From assembly GCF_014652915.1 (NCBI RefSeq), contig NZ_BMZS01000004.1, positions 248,001-312,000 of the forward strand: 64,000 nucleotides of DNA, written 5' to 3'. Made by a program: the position numbers and the translations under genes. Each line of letters starts with the position of its first letter. Positions within the stretch are counted from its first letter, which is position 1. This DNA comes from Thalassobaculum fulvum. GTDB taxonomy: Bacteria; Pseudomonadota; Alphaproteobacteria; Thalassobaculales; Thalassobaculaceae. Of the stretch, positions 17,868 to 28,132 are shown in pieces. A model generated the notes under the pieces. It worked only from the letters and a program-made list of their open reading frames with translations. It did no database searches and was not told the DNA's origin.

Positions 17868-19067
17868 ATGGAACTGGTGCTGTCGCCCGAGGACGAGGCC
17901 TTCCGGCAGGAGGTCCGCGCCTTCCTGAAGGAGAAGCTGCCGCCCGACTTGGCCAACCAGTCGGCGACCGGGTTGCGGCTCGGCAAGGACGACCACGTCC
18001 GCTGGCAGAAGATCCTGTACGAGAAGGGCTGGGTCGCCGCCAACTGGCCGGTCGAGTACGGCGGCACCGGCTGGACCGCGATGCAGAAGCACATCTTCGA
18101 GGAGGAGTGCGCGGCCGCCGGGGCGCCGCCGCTGATCCCGTTCGGCCTGCTGATGGTCGCCCCGGTGATCATGGCGTTCGGCAACCAGGCCCAGAAGGAC
18201 CGCTACCTGCCGCGCATCCTGCGGTCGGACGACTGGTGGTGCCAGGGCTACTCGGAGCCCGGCTCCGGCTCCGACCTGGCCTCGCTGCGCACCAAGGCGG
18301 TACGCGACGGCGACCACTACGTGGTGAACGGCCAGAAGACCTGGACCACGCTGGCCCAGCACGCCGACATGATGTTCACCCTGGTCCGGACCAGCGACAC
18401 CGGCAAGCGCCAGGAGGGCATCAGCTTCCTGCTGATCGACATGCGCTCGCCGGGCGTCACCGTGCAGCCGATCACCACCATGGACGGCAGCCAGGAGATC
18501 AACAGCGTCTTCCTCGACGACGTCCGGGTGCCGGTGGAGAACCGGATCGGCGAGGAAGGCAAGGGCTGGACCTACGCCAAGTACCTGCTCGGGCACGAGC
18601 GCACCGGCATCGCCGGGACCGGCCGCTCCAAGGCCCAGCTCAAGCGCCTGAAGGAGATCGCCCGCACCGAGATGTCGGGTGGACGGCCGCTGATCGAGGA
18701 TCCGGACTTCGCCCAGCGGATCGCCCAGCTCGAGCTCGACCTGCTGTCGCTGGAATCCCTGGTGCTGCGGGTGCTGTACGCCGAGAAGGCCGGCAAGGGG
18801 CCGGGCCCGGAGGCCTCGTTCCTGAAGATCAAGGGCACCGAGGTGCAGCAGATGCTGACCGAGCTGATGATGGAGGCGGCCGGCCCCTACGCCATGCCGT
18901 TCCAGCCGGAGACGTTCCGTGATCCGCAGTGGAACGAGGAACCGGCCGGGCCCGACTACGCGCCGCCGCTCGCCTCGGTGTACTTCAACTGGCGGAAGGC
19001 GTCGATCTACGGCGGGTCCAACGAGATCCAGCGCAACATCATCGCCAAGGCCGTGCTCGGACTCTGA
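17868..19067 (+). CDS. pimC: Pimeloyl-CoA-type acyl-CoA dehydrogenase, large subunit
   Basis: A 399-aa protein. It has the acyl-CoA dehydrogenase fold with the flavin-binding segments WWCQGYSEPGSGSDLAS and VNGQKTWTTLAQHA, and the C-terminal YGGSNEIQRNIIAKAVLGL ending, which is characteristic of pimeloyl-CoA dehydrogenase large subunits. It catalyses alpha,beta-dehydrogenation of an acyl-CoA or dicarboxyl-CoA. The large and small subunits form a heteromer, and the small-subunit gene follows 36 bp downstream. An AAAGGCAGG site precedes the ATG. The specific substrate (pimelate or another acid) is inferred from family resemblance only. Confidence 0.85.
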   Translation: MELVLSPEDEAFRQEVRAFLKEKLPPDLANQSATGLRLGKDDHVRWQKILYEKGWVAANWPVEYGGTGWTAMQKHIFEEECAAAGAPPLIPFGLLMVAPVIMAFGNQAQKDRYLPRILRSDDWWCQGYSEPGSGSDLASLRTKAVRDGDHYVVNGQKTWTTLAQHADMMFTLVRTSDTGKRQEGISFLLIDMRSPGVTVQPITTMDGSQEINSVFLDDVRVPVENRIGEEGKGWTYAKYLLGHERTGIAGTGRSKAQLKRLKEIARTEMSGGRPLIEDPDFAQRIAQLELDLLSLESLVLRVLYAEKAGKGPGPEASFLKIKGTEVQQMLTELMMEAAGPYAMPFQPETFRDPQWNEEPAGPDYAPPLASVYFNWRKASIYGGSNEIQRNIIAKAVLGL

Positions 19068-19103
19068 ACCGGGCCAGCGGATCGACACGCAGGGAGCGCC
19101 GCA

Positions 19104-20237
19104 ATGAGCTTCGCCTTCACCGAGGACCAGCAGCTGCTGGCGGAAAGCGCCGACCGGTTCCTGGCCGACAAGTACGACTTCGATGCCCGCAAGGCGATCC
19201 GCCGCGGCGAGGACGGCTGGAGCCGTGAGATGTGGGCCGCCTTCGCCGAGCTCGGCTGGCTGGCGCTGCCGCTGCCGGAGGAGCATGGCGGGCTCGGCGG
19301 CTCGACCGTCGACGTCGCCGTTCTCATGGAGCGGTTCGGCCGGCACCTGGTGGTGGAGCCGTTCGTCGCCACCGTCGTCCTGGGTGCCGAGGCGATCGTC
19401 CGGGCCGGCAGCGACGTGCAGAAGGCGGCCATCCTCCCGGCCGTCGCCGAGGGCGGCATGCTGCTCGCCTTCGGAGTCGGCGAGCCGCAGGCCCGATTCG
19501 ACCTGCACCGCGTCGCCACTGCTGCCCGGCGCGACGGCGGCGGCTGGAAGCTGGCGGGCCACAAGGCCGTGGTGCTGCACGCCGATGCCGCCGACCGGCT
19601 GATCCTGTCGGCCCGGACATCCGGCGCCGAGGACGACCGCGACGGCATCACCCTGTTCCTGGTCGACCCGAAGGCGGACGGCGTGACCCTGCGCCCCTAC
19701 CCGACCGTCGACGGGCTGCGCGGCGCCGAGGTGCTGCTCGACGGCGTGTCGGTCGGCGAGGCGGACATCGTCGGCGGCGTCGGTGCCGGCCTGCCGGTCA
19801 TCGAGGCCGTGATCGACCGGGCGATGGTCCTGCTGTCGGCCGAGTCGGTCGGCGCCATGGCGGAGACGGTGCGGCTGACCACCGAGTACCTGAAGACCCG
19901 GGTGCAGTTCGGCCAGCCGCTGTCGTCGTTCCAGGTGCTGCAGCACCGCCTGGTCGAGATGCTGCAGGCCAAGGAGTTCGCGCACGCGCTGTGCTACCGC
20001 GCCGCCGGCGCCATGGACACCACCGACGGCGTCGAGCGCGCCCGCGCGGCCGCCGGCATCAAGGCCGAGGCCGGCCGGGCCGGCAAGATGATCGGCCAGG
20101 AGGCGATCCAGCTGCACGGCGGCATGGGCATGACCGACGAGATGGCCATCGGCCATTACTTCAAGCGCATGACCATGATCGACGTGCAGTTCGGCAACGC
20201 CGCCCACCATCTGCGCCGCTTCGCGACCCTTTCCTGA
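19104..20237 (+). CDS. pimD: Pimeloyl-CoA-type acyl-CoA dehydrogenase, small subunit
   Basis: A 377-aa divergent acyl-CoA dehydrogenase. Its N-terminus ([22 protein letters not shown]), mid part ([19 protein letters not shown]) and C-terminus ([30 protein letters not shown]) follow the PimD pattern. The usual catalytic Glu in the terminal (T/S)(N/S)EIQ motif is replaced by the IDVQFGN stretch. This fits a partner subunit of the preceding gene rather than a stand-alone enzyme. ATG at 19104. Confidence 0.85.
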   Translation: MSFAFTEDQQLLAESADRFLADKYDFDARKAIRRGEDGWSREMWAAFAELGWLALPLPEEHGGLGGSTVDVAVLMERFGRHLVVEPFVATVVLGAEAIVRAGSDVQKAAILPAVAEGGMLLAFGVGEPQARFDLHRVATAARRDGGGWKLAGHKAVVLHADAADRLILSARTSGAEDDRDGITLFLVDPKADGVTLRPYPTVDGLRGAEVLLDGVSVGEADIVGGVGAGLPVIEAVIDRAMVLLSAESVGAMAETVRLTTEYLKTRVQFGQPLSSFQVLQHRLVEMLQAKEFAHALCYRAAGAMDTTDGVERARAAAGIKAEAGRAGKMIGQEAIQLHGGMGMTDEMAIGHYFKRMTMIDVQFGNAAHHLRRFATLS

Positions 20238-20266
20238 AGTCCGCCTTTCCCGACAGGAGCCTCGCC

Positions 20267-21472
<1,206 letters not shown>

Positions 21473-21498
21473 GGGTTGGCGGCAGCGCCCGTCGCTTC

Positions 21499-21625
21499 GT
21501 GGGTCCCGGATGCGTCCCGCCGTCGGCGGTCCGCTCCGGGATGACGAGGGGGTGATGGGAGCGCGGCAGAGTTGCCCTCCCCCCTACTCGTCATTCCGGA
21601 GCCGCACAGCGGACTCCGGAATCCG
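21499..21625. repeat. Palindromic intergenic element, copy 2
   Basis: The left arm starts GTGGGTCCCGG (from 21499). The inner arms are CCGGGATGACGAG and CTCGTCATTCCGG (ending near 21599). The right arm is degenerate (GACTCCGGAATCCGCC, near 21611-21626). It starts 26 nt after the acyl-CoA dehydrogenase stop and mixes the two arm types of the family. The rest of the 325-bp gap 21473-21797 contains the operator-like palindromes listed separately. Confidence 0.75.
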
Positions 21626-21696
21626 CCCGTCCGCTGTCCCCCTACTCCCGGTCCCCGGTGGTCCGTTCCAGCGGCCGGCCCGGTCACCGGACGGGG

Positions 21697-21726
21697 CTTC
21701 ATTTCAACCATACATGAAGCGTTGAA
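21697..21726 (+). promoter_or_regulatory. Interleaved palindromes, putative operator of the GAPDH-ArsJ pair
   Basis: Two interleaved inverted repeats lie in an AT-rich patch 70-100 nt before the GAPDH ATG: CTTCAT (21697-21702) with ATGAAG (21714-21719), and TTCAAC (21703-21708) with GTTGAA (21721-21726). TTCAA..TTGAA arms are usual for ArsR/SmtB repressors. No arsR gene is present in the window, so any regulator would be encoded elsewhere. Confidence 0.4.
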
Positions 21727-21797
21727 TTTTGTTGTGGCGCCGGGCACCGCTCGGCATATGGTCTCGCCGGTTGGTCGAAGCGAACTGGAGGATCCCG

Positions 21798-22811
21798 ATG
21801 GCCGCGCGGGTCGCGATAAACGGCTTCGGCAGAATGGGCCGGCTGGGGGTACGGGCCGGGTTCGCCTGCCCCGACTACCGGCTGGTCGCCGTCAACGAGA
21901 TCGCCGGCGACGCCGCCACCGCCGCCCACCTGCTCGAGTTCGACAGCGTGCACGGCCGCTGGGGGACGCCGGTGTCGGCCGAGGGCGGGGACATCGTGGT
22001 CGACGGCCGGCTCCTCGCCTTCACCTCGGCGGCCCACCCGGCCGACATCCCGTGGATCGGCGACGACGTCGACGTGGTGCTGGAGTGCTCGGGCAGGTTC
22101 AAGACCGTGGCGGAGCTGCAGCCGTATTTCGAGCGCGGCATCCGCAAGGTGGTGGTCTCGGCCCCCGTCAAGGAAGCCGACGCGCTGAACGTCGTCGTCG
22201 GGGTGAACGACCATCTCTACGACCCGGCGAGCCACCACGTGGTGACTGCGGCGTCCTGCACCACCAACTGCCTCGCCCCGGTGGTCAAGGTGCTGCACGA
22301 GGGCCTGGGGATCGTGCGCGGCACCATGACCACGATCCACGACGTCACCAACACCCAGGTGCTGGTCGACGCCCCGCTGAAGGACCTGAGGCGCTCGCGC
22401 TCGGCGCTGAACTCGCTGATCCCGACCACCACCGGGTCGGCGACCGCGATCGGCCTGATCTATCCGGACCTGCAGGGCAAGCTGAACGGCCACGCGGTCC
22501 GGGTCCCGCTGCTGAACGCCTCGCTGACCGACTGCGTGTTCGAGGTCGCCCGCGACACCACGGCCGAGGAGGTCAACGGGCTGTTCCGGGCGGCGGCCGA
22601 GGGCGCGCTGAAGGGCATCCTCGGTTACGAGGAGCGGCCGCTGGTCTCGGCCGACTATCTGAACGACCCCCGCTCCGGCATCGTCGACGCGCCGTCGACC
22701 ATGGTCGTCGACCGCCGCATGGTGAAGGTCTACGCCTGGTACGACAACGAATGGGGCTACGTGAACCGCATGATGGAACTGACCGCCACGGTCGCCCGCT
22801 CGCTCGCCTGA
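21798..22811 (+). CDS. gap: ArsJ-associated glyceraldehyde-3-phosphate dehydrogenase
   Basis: A 337-aa type I GAPDH with the NAD-binding NGFGRMGRL motif (8-16) and the catalytic Cys C154 in [15 protein letters not shown] forms 1-arseno-3-phosphoglycerate from glyceraldehyde 3-phosphate, NAD and arsenate. In ars-type clusters this product is exported by ArsJ, whose gene follows 27 bp downstream. The pairing therefore indicates arsenate detoxification rather than, or in addition to, glycolysis. SD GGAG lies 9 nt before the ATG at 21798. Confidence 0.92.
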   Translation: MAARVAINGFGRMGRLGVRAGFACPDYRLVAVNEIAGDAATAAHLLEFDSVHGRWGTPVSAEGGDIVVDGRLLAFTSAAHPADIPWIGDDVDVVLECSGRFKTVAELQPYFERGIRKVVVSAPVKEADALNVVVGVNDHLYDPASHHVVTAASCTTNCLAPVVKVLHEGLGIVRGTMTTIHDVTNTQVLVDAPLKDLRRSRSALNSLIPTTTGSATAIGLIYPDLQGKLNGHAVRVPLLNASLTDCVFEVARDTTAEEVNGLFRAAAEGALKGILGYEERPLVSADYLNDPRSGIVDAPSTMVVDRRMVKVYAWYDNEWGYVNRMMELTATVARSLA

Positions 22812-22838
22812 CCCTGCCCCACCGGGCGGAGGCCCGCC

Positions 22839-24116
22839 ATGACCAGTCTCCGGGACTACGCCACCGTCACCGCCGCCTACTGGGCGTTCACCCTGACCGA
22901 CGGCGCCCTGCGGATGCTGGTGCTGCTGCACTTCCACCGCCTCGGCTACGCGCCGCTCGACATCGCCGTGCTGTTCCTGCTGTACGAGGCGATGGGGGTG
23001 GTGACCAATTTCCTGGGCGGCTGGGTCGGCGCCCGCTTCGGTCTCCGGATCACGCTGTTCACCGGCCTCGCGGTGCAGATCGTCGCACTGACCATGCTGT
23101 CGCTGACCGATCCGGCGTGGACCGCCGCCCTGTCGGTCGCCTACGTGATGGTCGCCCAGGCCCTGTCCGGCATCGCCAAGGACCTGACCAAGATGAGCTC
23201 GAAGTCGGCGGTCAAGCTGGTGGTCGACGCCGGCGACCACGGCGGGCTGTTCAAGTGGGTCGCGGTCCTGACCGGCTCGAAGAACGCCCTCAAGGGCATC
23301 GGCTTCCTGCTCGGCGGCGCGCTGCTGGAGCAGCTCGGATTCGAGTGGGCGCTGTGGTCAATGGCCGGCATGCTGGCGTTCGTCCTGGCCGGCGCCCTCA
23401 TGCTGGTGCGGGCCGATCTCGGTCGCGCCAAAAGCAGGATCCGGACCCGCGAGCTGTTCTCGAAGACCCGCGAGATCAACCTGCTGTCGGCCGCCCGGAT
23501 CTTCCTGTTCGCGTCGCGCGACGTGTGGTTCGTGGTCGGTGTCCCGATCTTCCTGTACGACCGGCTCGGCTGGAGCTTCGACGCGGTCGGCGCCTTCATG
23601 GCGGCCTGGGTGGTCGGCTACGGCATGGTCCAGGCGGCGGCCCCCAGGCTGCTGGGCCGCAGCGCGGCGGAGCGCGGGGCCGGCGCGGCCAAGCTGTGGG
23701 GGGCGGTCCTCACGGTCCTGCCGGCGGTGATCGCCGTCGGCCTGTCGCCGGCCTTCGAGAACTGGCTCGCCTCGGCCGCCGGCACCGCCCTGCCCGACGC
23801 CTACCAGCCGGTCGTGCTGATCGGAGGGCTGCTGGTCTTCGGCGTGGTGTTCGCGCTCAACTCGTCGGTCCACTCCTACCTGATCGTGGCATATTCCGAC
23901 GCCGACAAGGTCGCGCTGAACGTCGGCTTCTACTACATGGCGAACGCCGTCGGCCGGTTCGGCGGGACCCTGTTGTCCGGGCTGCTGTACCAGGTGGCCG
24001 GGCTCGCCGGGACGCTCTGGACCTCGTCCGCGCTGCTAGCGCTGACCGTCCTGATCACGCTGTTCCTGCGCTCGACCGCGGTAACGACCTCGGCCGGCAA
24101 GGCCGAAGCGGCCTGA
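22839..24116 (+). CDS. arsJ: Organoarsenical (1-arseno-3-phosphoglycerate) efflux MFS transporter ArsJ
   Basis: A 425-aa protein with about 11-12 hydrophobic segments of the major facilitator type. Diagnostic ArsJ stretches are AYWAFTLTDGALRMLVLLHF, QALSGIAKDLTKMSSKSAVK and KWVAVLTGSKNALKGIGFL. ArsJ exports the unstable arseno-phosphoglycerate made by its partner GAPDH, removing arsenate without reducing it. SD GGCGGAGG lies before the ATG. It is translated from the same transcript as the GAPDH. No arsC, arsB, acr3 or arsR is visible nearby. Confidence 0.92.
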   Translation: MTSLRDYATVTAAYWAFTLTDGALRMLVLLHFHRLGYAPLDIAVLFLLYEAMGVVTNFLGGWVGARFGLRITLFTGLAVQIVALTMLSLTDPAWTAALSVAYVMVAQALSGIAKDLTKMSSKSAVKLVVDAGDHGGLFKWVAVLTGSKNALKGIGFLLGGALLEQLGFEWALWSMAGMLAFVLAGALMLVRADLGRAKSRIRTRELFSKTREINLLSAARIFLFASRDVWFVVGVPIFLYDRLGWSFDAVGAFMAAWVVGYGMVQAAAPRLLGRSAAERGAGAAKLWGAVLTVLPAVIAVGLSPAFENWLASAAGTALPDAYQPVVLIGGLLVFGVVFALNSSVHSYLIVAYSDADKVALNVGFYYMANAVGRFGGTLLSGLLYQVAGLAGTLWTSSALLALTVLITLFLRSTAVTTSAGKAEAA

Positions 24117-24210
24117 GGCGGCTGTTGGTTCGCGGGCGCGAGATCGCACGCGACACGGGCCGCCGGGCGCCCTACCCTTGTTGTCCCGCCACCGACCGCC
24201 CGCTCTCCGC

Positions 24211-25389
24211 ATGATCCCAGATCCCGTGAATGCCTTCGTGCCCGGCACCGACGTCCGGATCGCCGGCCGGCCCGGCGGCCCGCTCGCCGACCTCACCTTC
24301 GCCGCCAAGGACCTGTTCGACGTCGCCGGCTTCGCGACCGGCGGCGGCAACCACGACTGGGGCCGCGGCTACCGGGTGCCCGACCGCCACGCCTGGGCGG
24401 TGCAGACCCTGCTGGACGCCGGCGCCGGGCTGGTCGGCAAGACCATCACCGACGAGGTCTCGCTCGGCATCCTCGGCGAGAGCGCGTTCGACGGCACGCC
24501 GCTGAACAGCAAGGCGCCGGACCGGGTGCCCGGCGGCTCGTCCTCGGGCTCGGCCGCCGCCGTCGCCGCGGGGCTGTGCGACACCGCCATCGGCACCGAC
24601 ACCGGCGGCTCGGTCCGGGTGCCCGCCAGCTTCTGCGGGCTGTACGGCATCCGCCCGACCCACGGCCGGCTGCCGCTCGACGGCATGATGCCGCAGGCCC
24701 CGTCGAGCGACACCACCGGCTGGTTCGCCCGCGACGCCGCCACCTTCGCCCGGGTCTCCGCGGTCATGCTGGGCGAGCCGGTCCCGAAGACCCTGCCGAC
24801 CCGGCTGGTGGTCGCGGTCGACGCCTTCGGCTTCGCCGACCCGGAAGTCGCGGCGGCCCTGAAGCCCCTGGTCGAGCGCCTGGGCGCCCTGGCCGGAGAG
24901 GTCCGCGAGGAGCTGCTGGCGCCGCAGGGCCTGTCGGTCTGGGGTCGCGCCCAGCGCACCCTGCAGCCGGCCGAGGCGTGGAGCACGTTCAAGGACTGGC
25001 TCGACCGCGACAACCCGCGGCTGGCGTTCAACGTGGCGCGCGGCCTGGTCATGGGCTCGACGATCCCGGAGAGCGAGCTCGGCTGGGCCCGGCTGATGCG
25101 CCAGGAGGCCCGTGCCCGGCTGTCGTACCTGCTGCCGCCCGGCACCATCCTGGCGATGCCGACCACGCCGTTCCCTGCCCCGCCCAGGGGACTGCCGCTG
25201 TCCCGGCAGAACCCGGTCCGCGAGCGCATCCTGTGCCTGGCCGCCCATGGCGGGCTCGCCGGCTTCCCGCAGGTCAGCATCCCGGGCGCGACGGTGGACG
25301 GCCTGCCGGTCGGCCTTTCGATCCTGGCGGCCCGCGGGGCGGATACCCAGCTCGTCGCCGTCGCCAAAGCCCTGGAGGAGTCCCGATGA
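24211..25389 (+). CDS. Amidase-signature hydrolase (AtzE/GatA superfamily)
   Basis: A 392-aa protein. It has the Ser-cisSer-Lys triad of the amidase signature family: K33 in FAAKDLFDV, the GGSSSGSA stretch (108-115) and the nucleophile S134 in DTGGSVRVP. It is shorter than GatA. The gene overlaps (ATGA) an HpxZ/AtzH-like gene. That pairing is seen with amidases of oxalurate/ureide or carboxybiuret breakdown, so a small nitrogenous amide substrate is likely. No strong SD was seen before the ATG at 24211; an upstream in-frame start at 24178 is possible. Confidence 0.85.
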   Translation: MIPDPVNAFVPGTDVRIAGRPGGPLADLTFAAKDLFDVAGFATGGGNHDWGRGYRVPDRHAWAVQTLLDAGAGLVGKTITDEVSLGILGESAFDGTPLNSKAPDRVPGGSSSGSAAAVAAGLCDTAIGTDTGGSVRVPASFCGLYGIRPTHGRLPLDGMMPQAPSSDTTGWFARDAATFARVSAVMLGEPVPKTLPTRLVVAVDAFGFADPEVAAALKPLVERLGALAGEVREELLAPQGLSVWGRAQRTLQPAEAWSTFKDWLDRDNPRLAFNVARGLVMGSTIPESELGWARLMRQEARARLSYLLPPGTILAMPTTPFPAPPRGLPLSRQNPVRERILCLAAHGGLAGFPQVSIPGATVDGLPVGLSILAARGADTQLVAVAKALEESR

Positions 25390-25799
25390 CCGACGCCGAC
25401 GACCTGACCCCGAACATCCCCGAAGTGGTCGCCGAAATCCGCGCGCTGTTCGAGCGCTACGAGCAGGCGCTGGTCGACAAGGACGTCGACGTGCTCGACG
25501 CCACCTTCTGGAACTCGCCGCACACCATCCGCTACGCCATGAACGAGATGGGCTACGGCTTCGACGCCATCCACCGGCACCGGGTCAACCGCAAGCCCGG
25601 CACCCGCTTCAAGGGCGAGCGGCGTCGCCTGGAGATCCTGACCCTCGGCCGCCGCTTCGCCACCGTGAACCTGGAGTTCCAGGTCGCCGGAAGCGACAAG
25701 ATCGGCCGGCAGAGCCAGACCTTCGTGAACTTCCCCGATGTCGGCTGGAAGGTGGTGGCGGCCCACGTCTCGGCGACCGACGGCCAGCCGTCCTGGTAG
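25386..25799 (+). CDS. HpxZ/AtzH-like (DUF3225) protein
   Basis: A 137-aa SnoaL-like fold protein. The conserved family features are FERYEQALVDKDVDVLDATFW, then HTIRYAMNEMGYGFDAI, and GRQSQTFVNF with a terminal WKVVAAHVS. HpxZ and AtzH proteins accompany amidases in oxalurate and cyanuric-acid-type pathways and assist the amidase step. The start overlaps the amidase stop (ATGA), so expression is coupled. Confidence 0.88.
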   Translation: MTDADDLTPNIPEVVAEIRALFERYEQALVDKDVDVLDATFWNSPHTIRYAMNEMGYGFDAIHRHRVNRKPGTRFKGERRRLEILTLGRRFATVNLEFQVAGSDKIGRQSQTFVNFPDVGWKVVAAHVSATDGQPSW

Positions 25800-25802
25800 C
25801 GC

Positions 25803-25889
25803 TCAACGCAGGGCGAACGCCAGGGCCATGACCACCAGCAGAAGGCTGGTGCCCCAGAACGCCAGCGAGATCCTGGTACCGGGTCTCAT
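25803..25889 (-). CDS. Possible 28-aa single-helix membrane peptide
   Basis: A very short frame, MRPGTRISLAFWGTSLLLVV followed by MALAFALR, forms one hydrophobic helix with positive ends. No good SD is visible. It lies in the gap between the HpxZ-like gene and the ferric-reductase-like gene and could be a real small membrane protein or chance. Low confidence. Confidence 0.25.
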   Translation of the reverse strand: MRPGTRISLAFWGTSLLLVVMALAFALR

Positions 25890-25970
25890 CGGGCACAACC
25901 GGGCGCTGCGATCGGGAAGACGCCACGCTGGCACCCGACCGTCAGCCTCGGTCGCCGGCATTGTGGTCGG

Positions 25971-27290
25971 TCAGTCATAACGGAACCTCTCCGACACGAT
26001 TTGCCCCGTCGGGACACCCAGCCCGACCAGCGCATCCTCGACAGCGTCGAGCATCGGCGCCGGGCCGCACACCAGGTACAGCCAGTCCCTGGCGCCTTCG
26101 AAGCCGAACACCCGCTCGATCGCGGCACGATCGATCCAGCCGGTCGAGCCGCCCCAGTCCGGAGCCGGCTGGGAAACGACATGCTCGACCCGGACGCTCG
26201 GGAGACGCCCCATGCGGTCGAGTTCGTCCCGGTAGACGATCTGCTCCTCGACCCGGTTGCCGTACAGCAGCACCAGGGGCCGCCGGTCGCCCTCGGCTTC
26301 AAGCTGCCGGGCGATGGCCAGAAGCGGGGCGATGCCCACGCCGCCGGCGATCAGCGCGATGCCCGCGCCGGTCCGGCCGTCCAGGGTGAGGTTGCCGTGC
26401 GGGCCGTCGAGATAGGCGACGGTGCCCGGCCGGACCGAGCCGATGCGGTCGGTCAGGTCTCCGGCTTCCTTGATGACGAATTCGAGCCGCGGCCTGCCGG
26501 CCGGCGCCGACGAGATGGAAAACGGATTCTCGGCCAGCGAGAACGCCGAACGGCCGAGCGAGAGCCAGGCGAACTGGCCGGCGGTGAAATCGTGCGCCTG
26601 GCCCCGGATCGGGGAGATCGCGACCTCCCAGGTCTTGAGTGCGATCTTCCGCACCGATACGACGCGGTATGGCCGGCGGGCCTTCAGGATCGGTGCGACC
26701 ACCCTGGCGTAGACGAGCGAGCCGATGGCCACGGACAGCAACGCCAGCCAGAAGCCGGAGAGCATCGGATCGGCGCTGTATCGCCCTATGGTCAGCGTGT
26801 GATGAGACATCGCGACCGCAATCACGACGGCGCCGACGAGATGCAGCAGCCGCCAGGTCTCGTAGCGATAGGGCAGCTGGTCCCGCCAGATCGATATCGC
26901 CACGAAGCCGGGCAGGACGACCCAGGCGAGCATCCCGCTGGCGAGCGCCCGGATGTCGAGGTCCAGTGCCGACTGCCCGGTGACGTCCCACGGCAGCGGC
27001 GGCCCGAACGGGGTCCGGTACAGGAAGGGGTGCAGCAGTACGAAGGCGAGCGCCGTCCGGGCGACCAGCTGGTGAAACCGCATGGTCACGTCCATGCCGA
27101 TCCGGCCGGAGATCGTCCGGAACCGCCCCGACAGCACGAACTCCACCAGCAGTATGGCGAAGGCCGCCATCGCCAGTCCCGACGAGAGATCGTCCAGCAC
27201 CGGCCGCCGCGGCAGATCCTGCATCCAGGCCAAGACCAGAGGCGCAACGGTGATTGCGAGATACGCGGGCAGCAGAATGACCGAATGCAC
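25971..27290 (-). CDS. Ferric-reductase-like transmembrane flavocytochrome
   Basis: A 439-aa protein. The N-terminal half (about 1-210) has six or so membrane helices with paired His residues (FHQLVARTALAFVLLHPF and HLVGAVVIAVAMSHHTL) that would ligate two haems. The C-terminal half is a ferredoxin-reductase module with FAD-binding NPFSISSAP (RxYS-like position) and NAD-binding GGVGIAPLLAIA, then a CGPAPM motif. It should pass electrons from NAD(P)H through FAD and haem across the membrane. The acceptor (Fe(III), oxygen or other) is unknown. The adjacent VIT and ZntB-type transporters hint at metal handling. Confidence 0.85.
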   Translation of the reverse strand: MHSVILLPAYLAITVAPLVLAWMQDLPRRPVLDDLSSGLAMAAFAILLVEFVLSGRFRTISGRIGMDVTMRFHQLVARTALAFVLLHPFLYRTPFGPPLPWDVTGQSALDLDIRALASGMLAWVVLPGFVAISIWRDQLPYRYETWRLLHLVGAVVIAVAMSHHTLTIGRYSADPMLSGFWLALLSVAIGSLVYARVVAPILKARRPYRVVSVRKIALKTWEVAISPIRGQAHDFTAGQFAWLSLGRSAFSLAENPFSISSAPAGRPRLEFVIKEAGDLTDRIGSVRPGTVAYLDGPHGNLTLDGRTGAGIALIAGGVGIAPLLAIARQLEAEGDRRPLVLLYGNRVEEQIVYRDELDRMGRLPSVRVEHVVSQPAPDWGGSTGWIDRAAIERVFGFEGARDWLYLVCGPAPMLDAVEDALVGLGVPTGQIVSERFRYD

Positions 27291-27429
27291 GACTCCCCCC
27301 TGCCGGGTCGGTGTCAGGCCCGCCGTACCCTAGCTGCTCGGCGGGCCGTTCACCAAACGACGCATCGCGAACGCACGTTCGACGCCATCGGTCGTGCCGG
27401 CGCAGCGGCGGGATGCGTCGACCCAGAAC

Positions 27430-28131
27430 CTACACCACCGTGCCGAAGACCGCGCCGATCGCCGCGGTCGCCGCCATCGCCAGCACGCCCCACAGCGTCA
27501 CCCTGAACGCCGCCTTGAGGGTCCCGGCCCCGCCGGCCCGGGCCGACGCGCCGCCCAGCAGGGCCAGGCACGCCAGCGACGCGACCGACACCACCGGGAT
27601 CGCATGCTCGACCGGCGCGACCGCGACCGCCGCCAGCGGCAGGGCGGCGCCGACCGAGAACGTGGCGGCCGAAGTCAGCGCCGCCTGGATCGGCCGCGCA
27701 CTCAGGGTGTCCGATATCCCGAGCTCGTCGCGGGCGTGGGCGCCCAGGCTGTCGTGCGCCATGAGCTGCGCCGCGACCTGCCGCGCCAGCCCGATCTCGA
27801 CGCCACGCCCGACATAGATCTCGGCCAGTTCCTCGAGCTCGGCCTCCGGCGCCTCCTCGAGCGCCTGGCGCTCGGTCTCGAGGTCGGCCCGCTCGGTGTC
27901 CGCCTGCGAGCTGACCGACACGTACTCGCCGGCCGCCATCGACATCGCGCCCGCGACCAGCCCGGCGACGCCGGCGATCAGAATGCCCTCCCGGCCAGCT
28001 TCGGCGGCGGCAACGCCGACGATCAGGCTGGCGGTCGACACGATGCCGTCGTTGGCGCCGAGCACGGCCGCGCGCAGCCAGCCGATGCGGTGGATGAAGT
28101 GGTGCTCCGGGCCCGCGACCGGTCCCGCCAT
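27430..28131 (-). CDS. VIT1/CCC1-family Fe/Mn transporter
   Basis: A 233-aa protein. It has the VIT signature IHRIGWLRAAVLGANDGIVSTASLIVGVAAA at the N-terminus and MSMAAGEYVSVSSQADTE in the second helix pair, then a cytoplasmic Glu-rich loop (TERQALEEAPEAELEELAEIY) and three more helices. The family moves Fe2+ or Mn2+. Its start lies one base from the stop of the upstream ZntB-like gene, so the two form an operon. Confidence 0.9.
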   Translation of the reverse strand: MAGPVAGPEHHFIHRIGWLRAAVLGANDGIVSTASLIVGVAAAEAGREGILIAGVAGLVAGAMSMAAGEYVSVSSQADTERADLETERQALEEAPEAELEELAEIYVGRGVEIGLARQVAAQLMAHDSLGAHARDELGISDTLSARPIQAALTSAATFSVGAALPLAAVAVAPVEHAIPVVSVASLACLALLGGASARAGGAGTLKAAFRVTLWGVLAMAATAAIGAVFGTVV

Positions 28132-28132
28132 G

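Noticed and set aside
17646-20210. Long antisense frame across the acyl-CoA dehydrogenase genes
   Set aside because: Same cause as above. It crosses two genes with complete conserved motifs on the plus strand.
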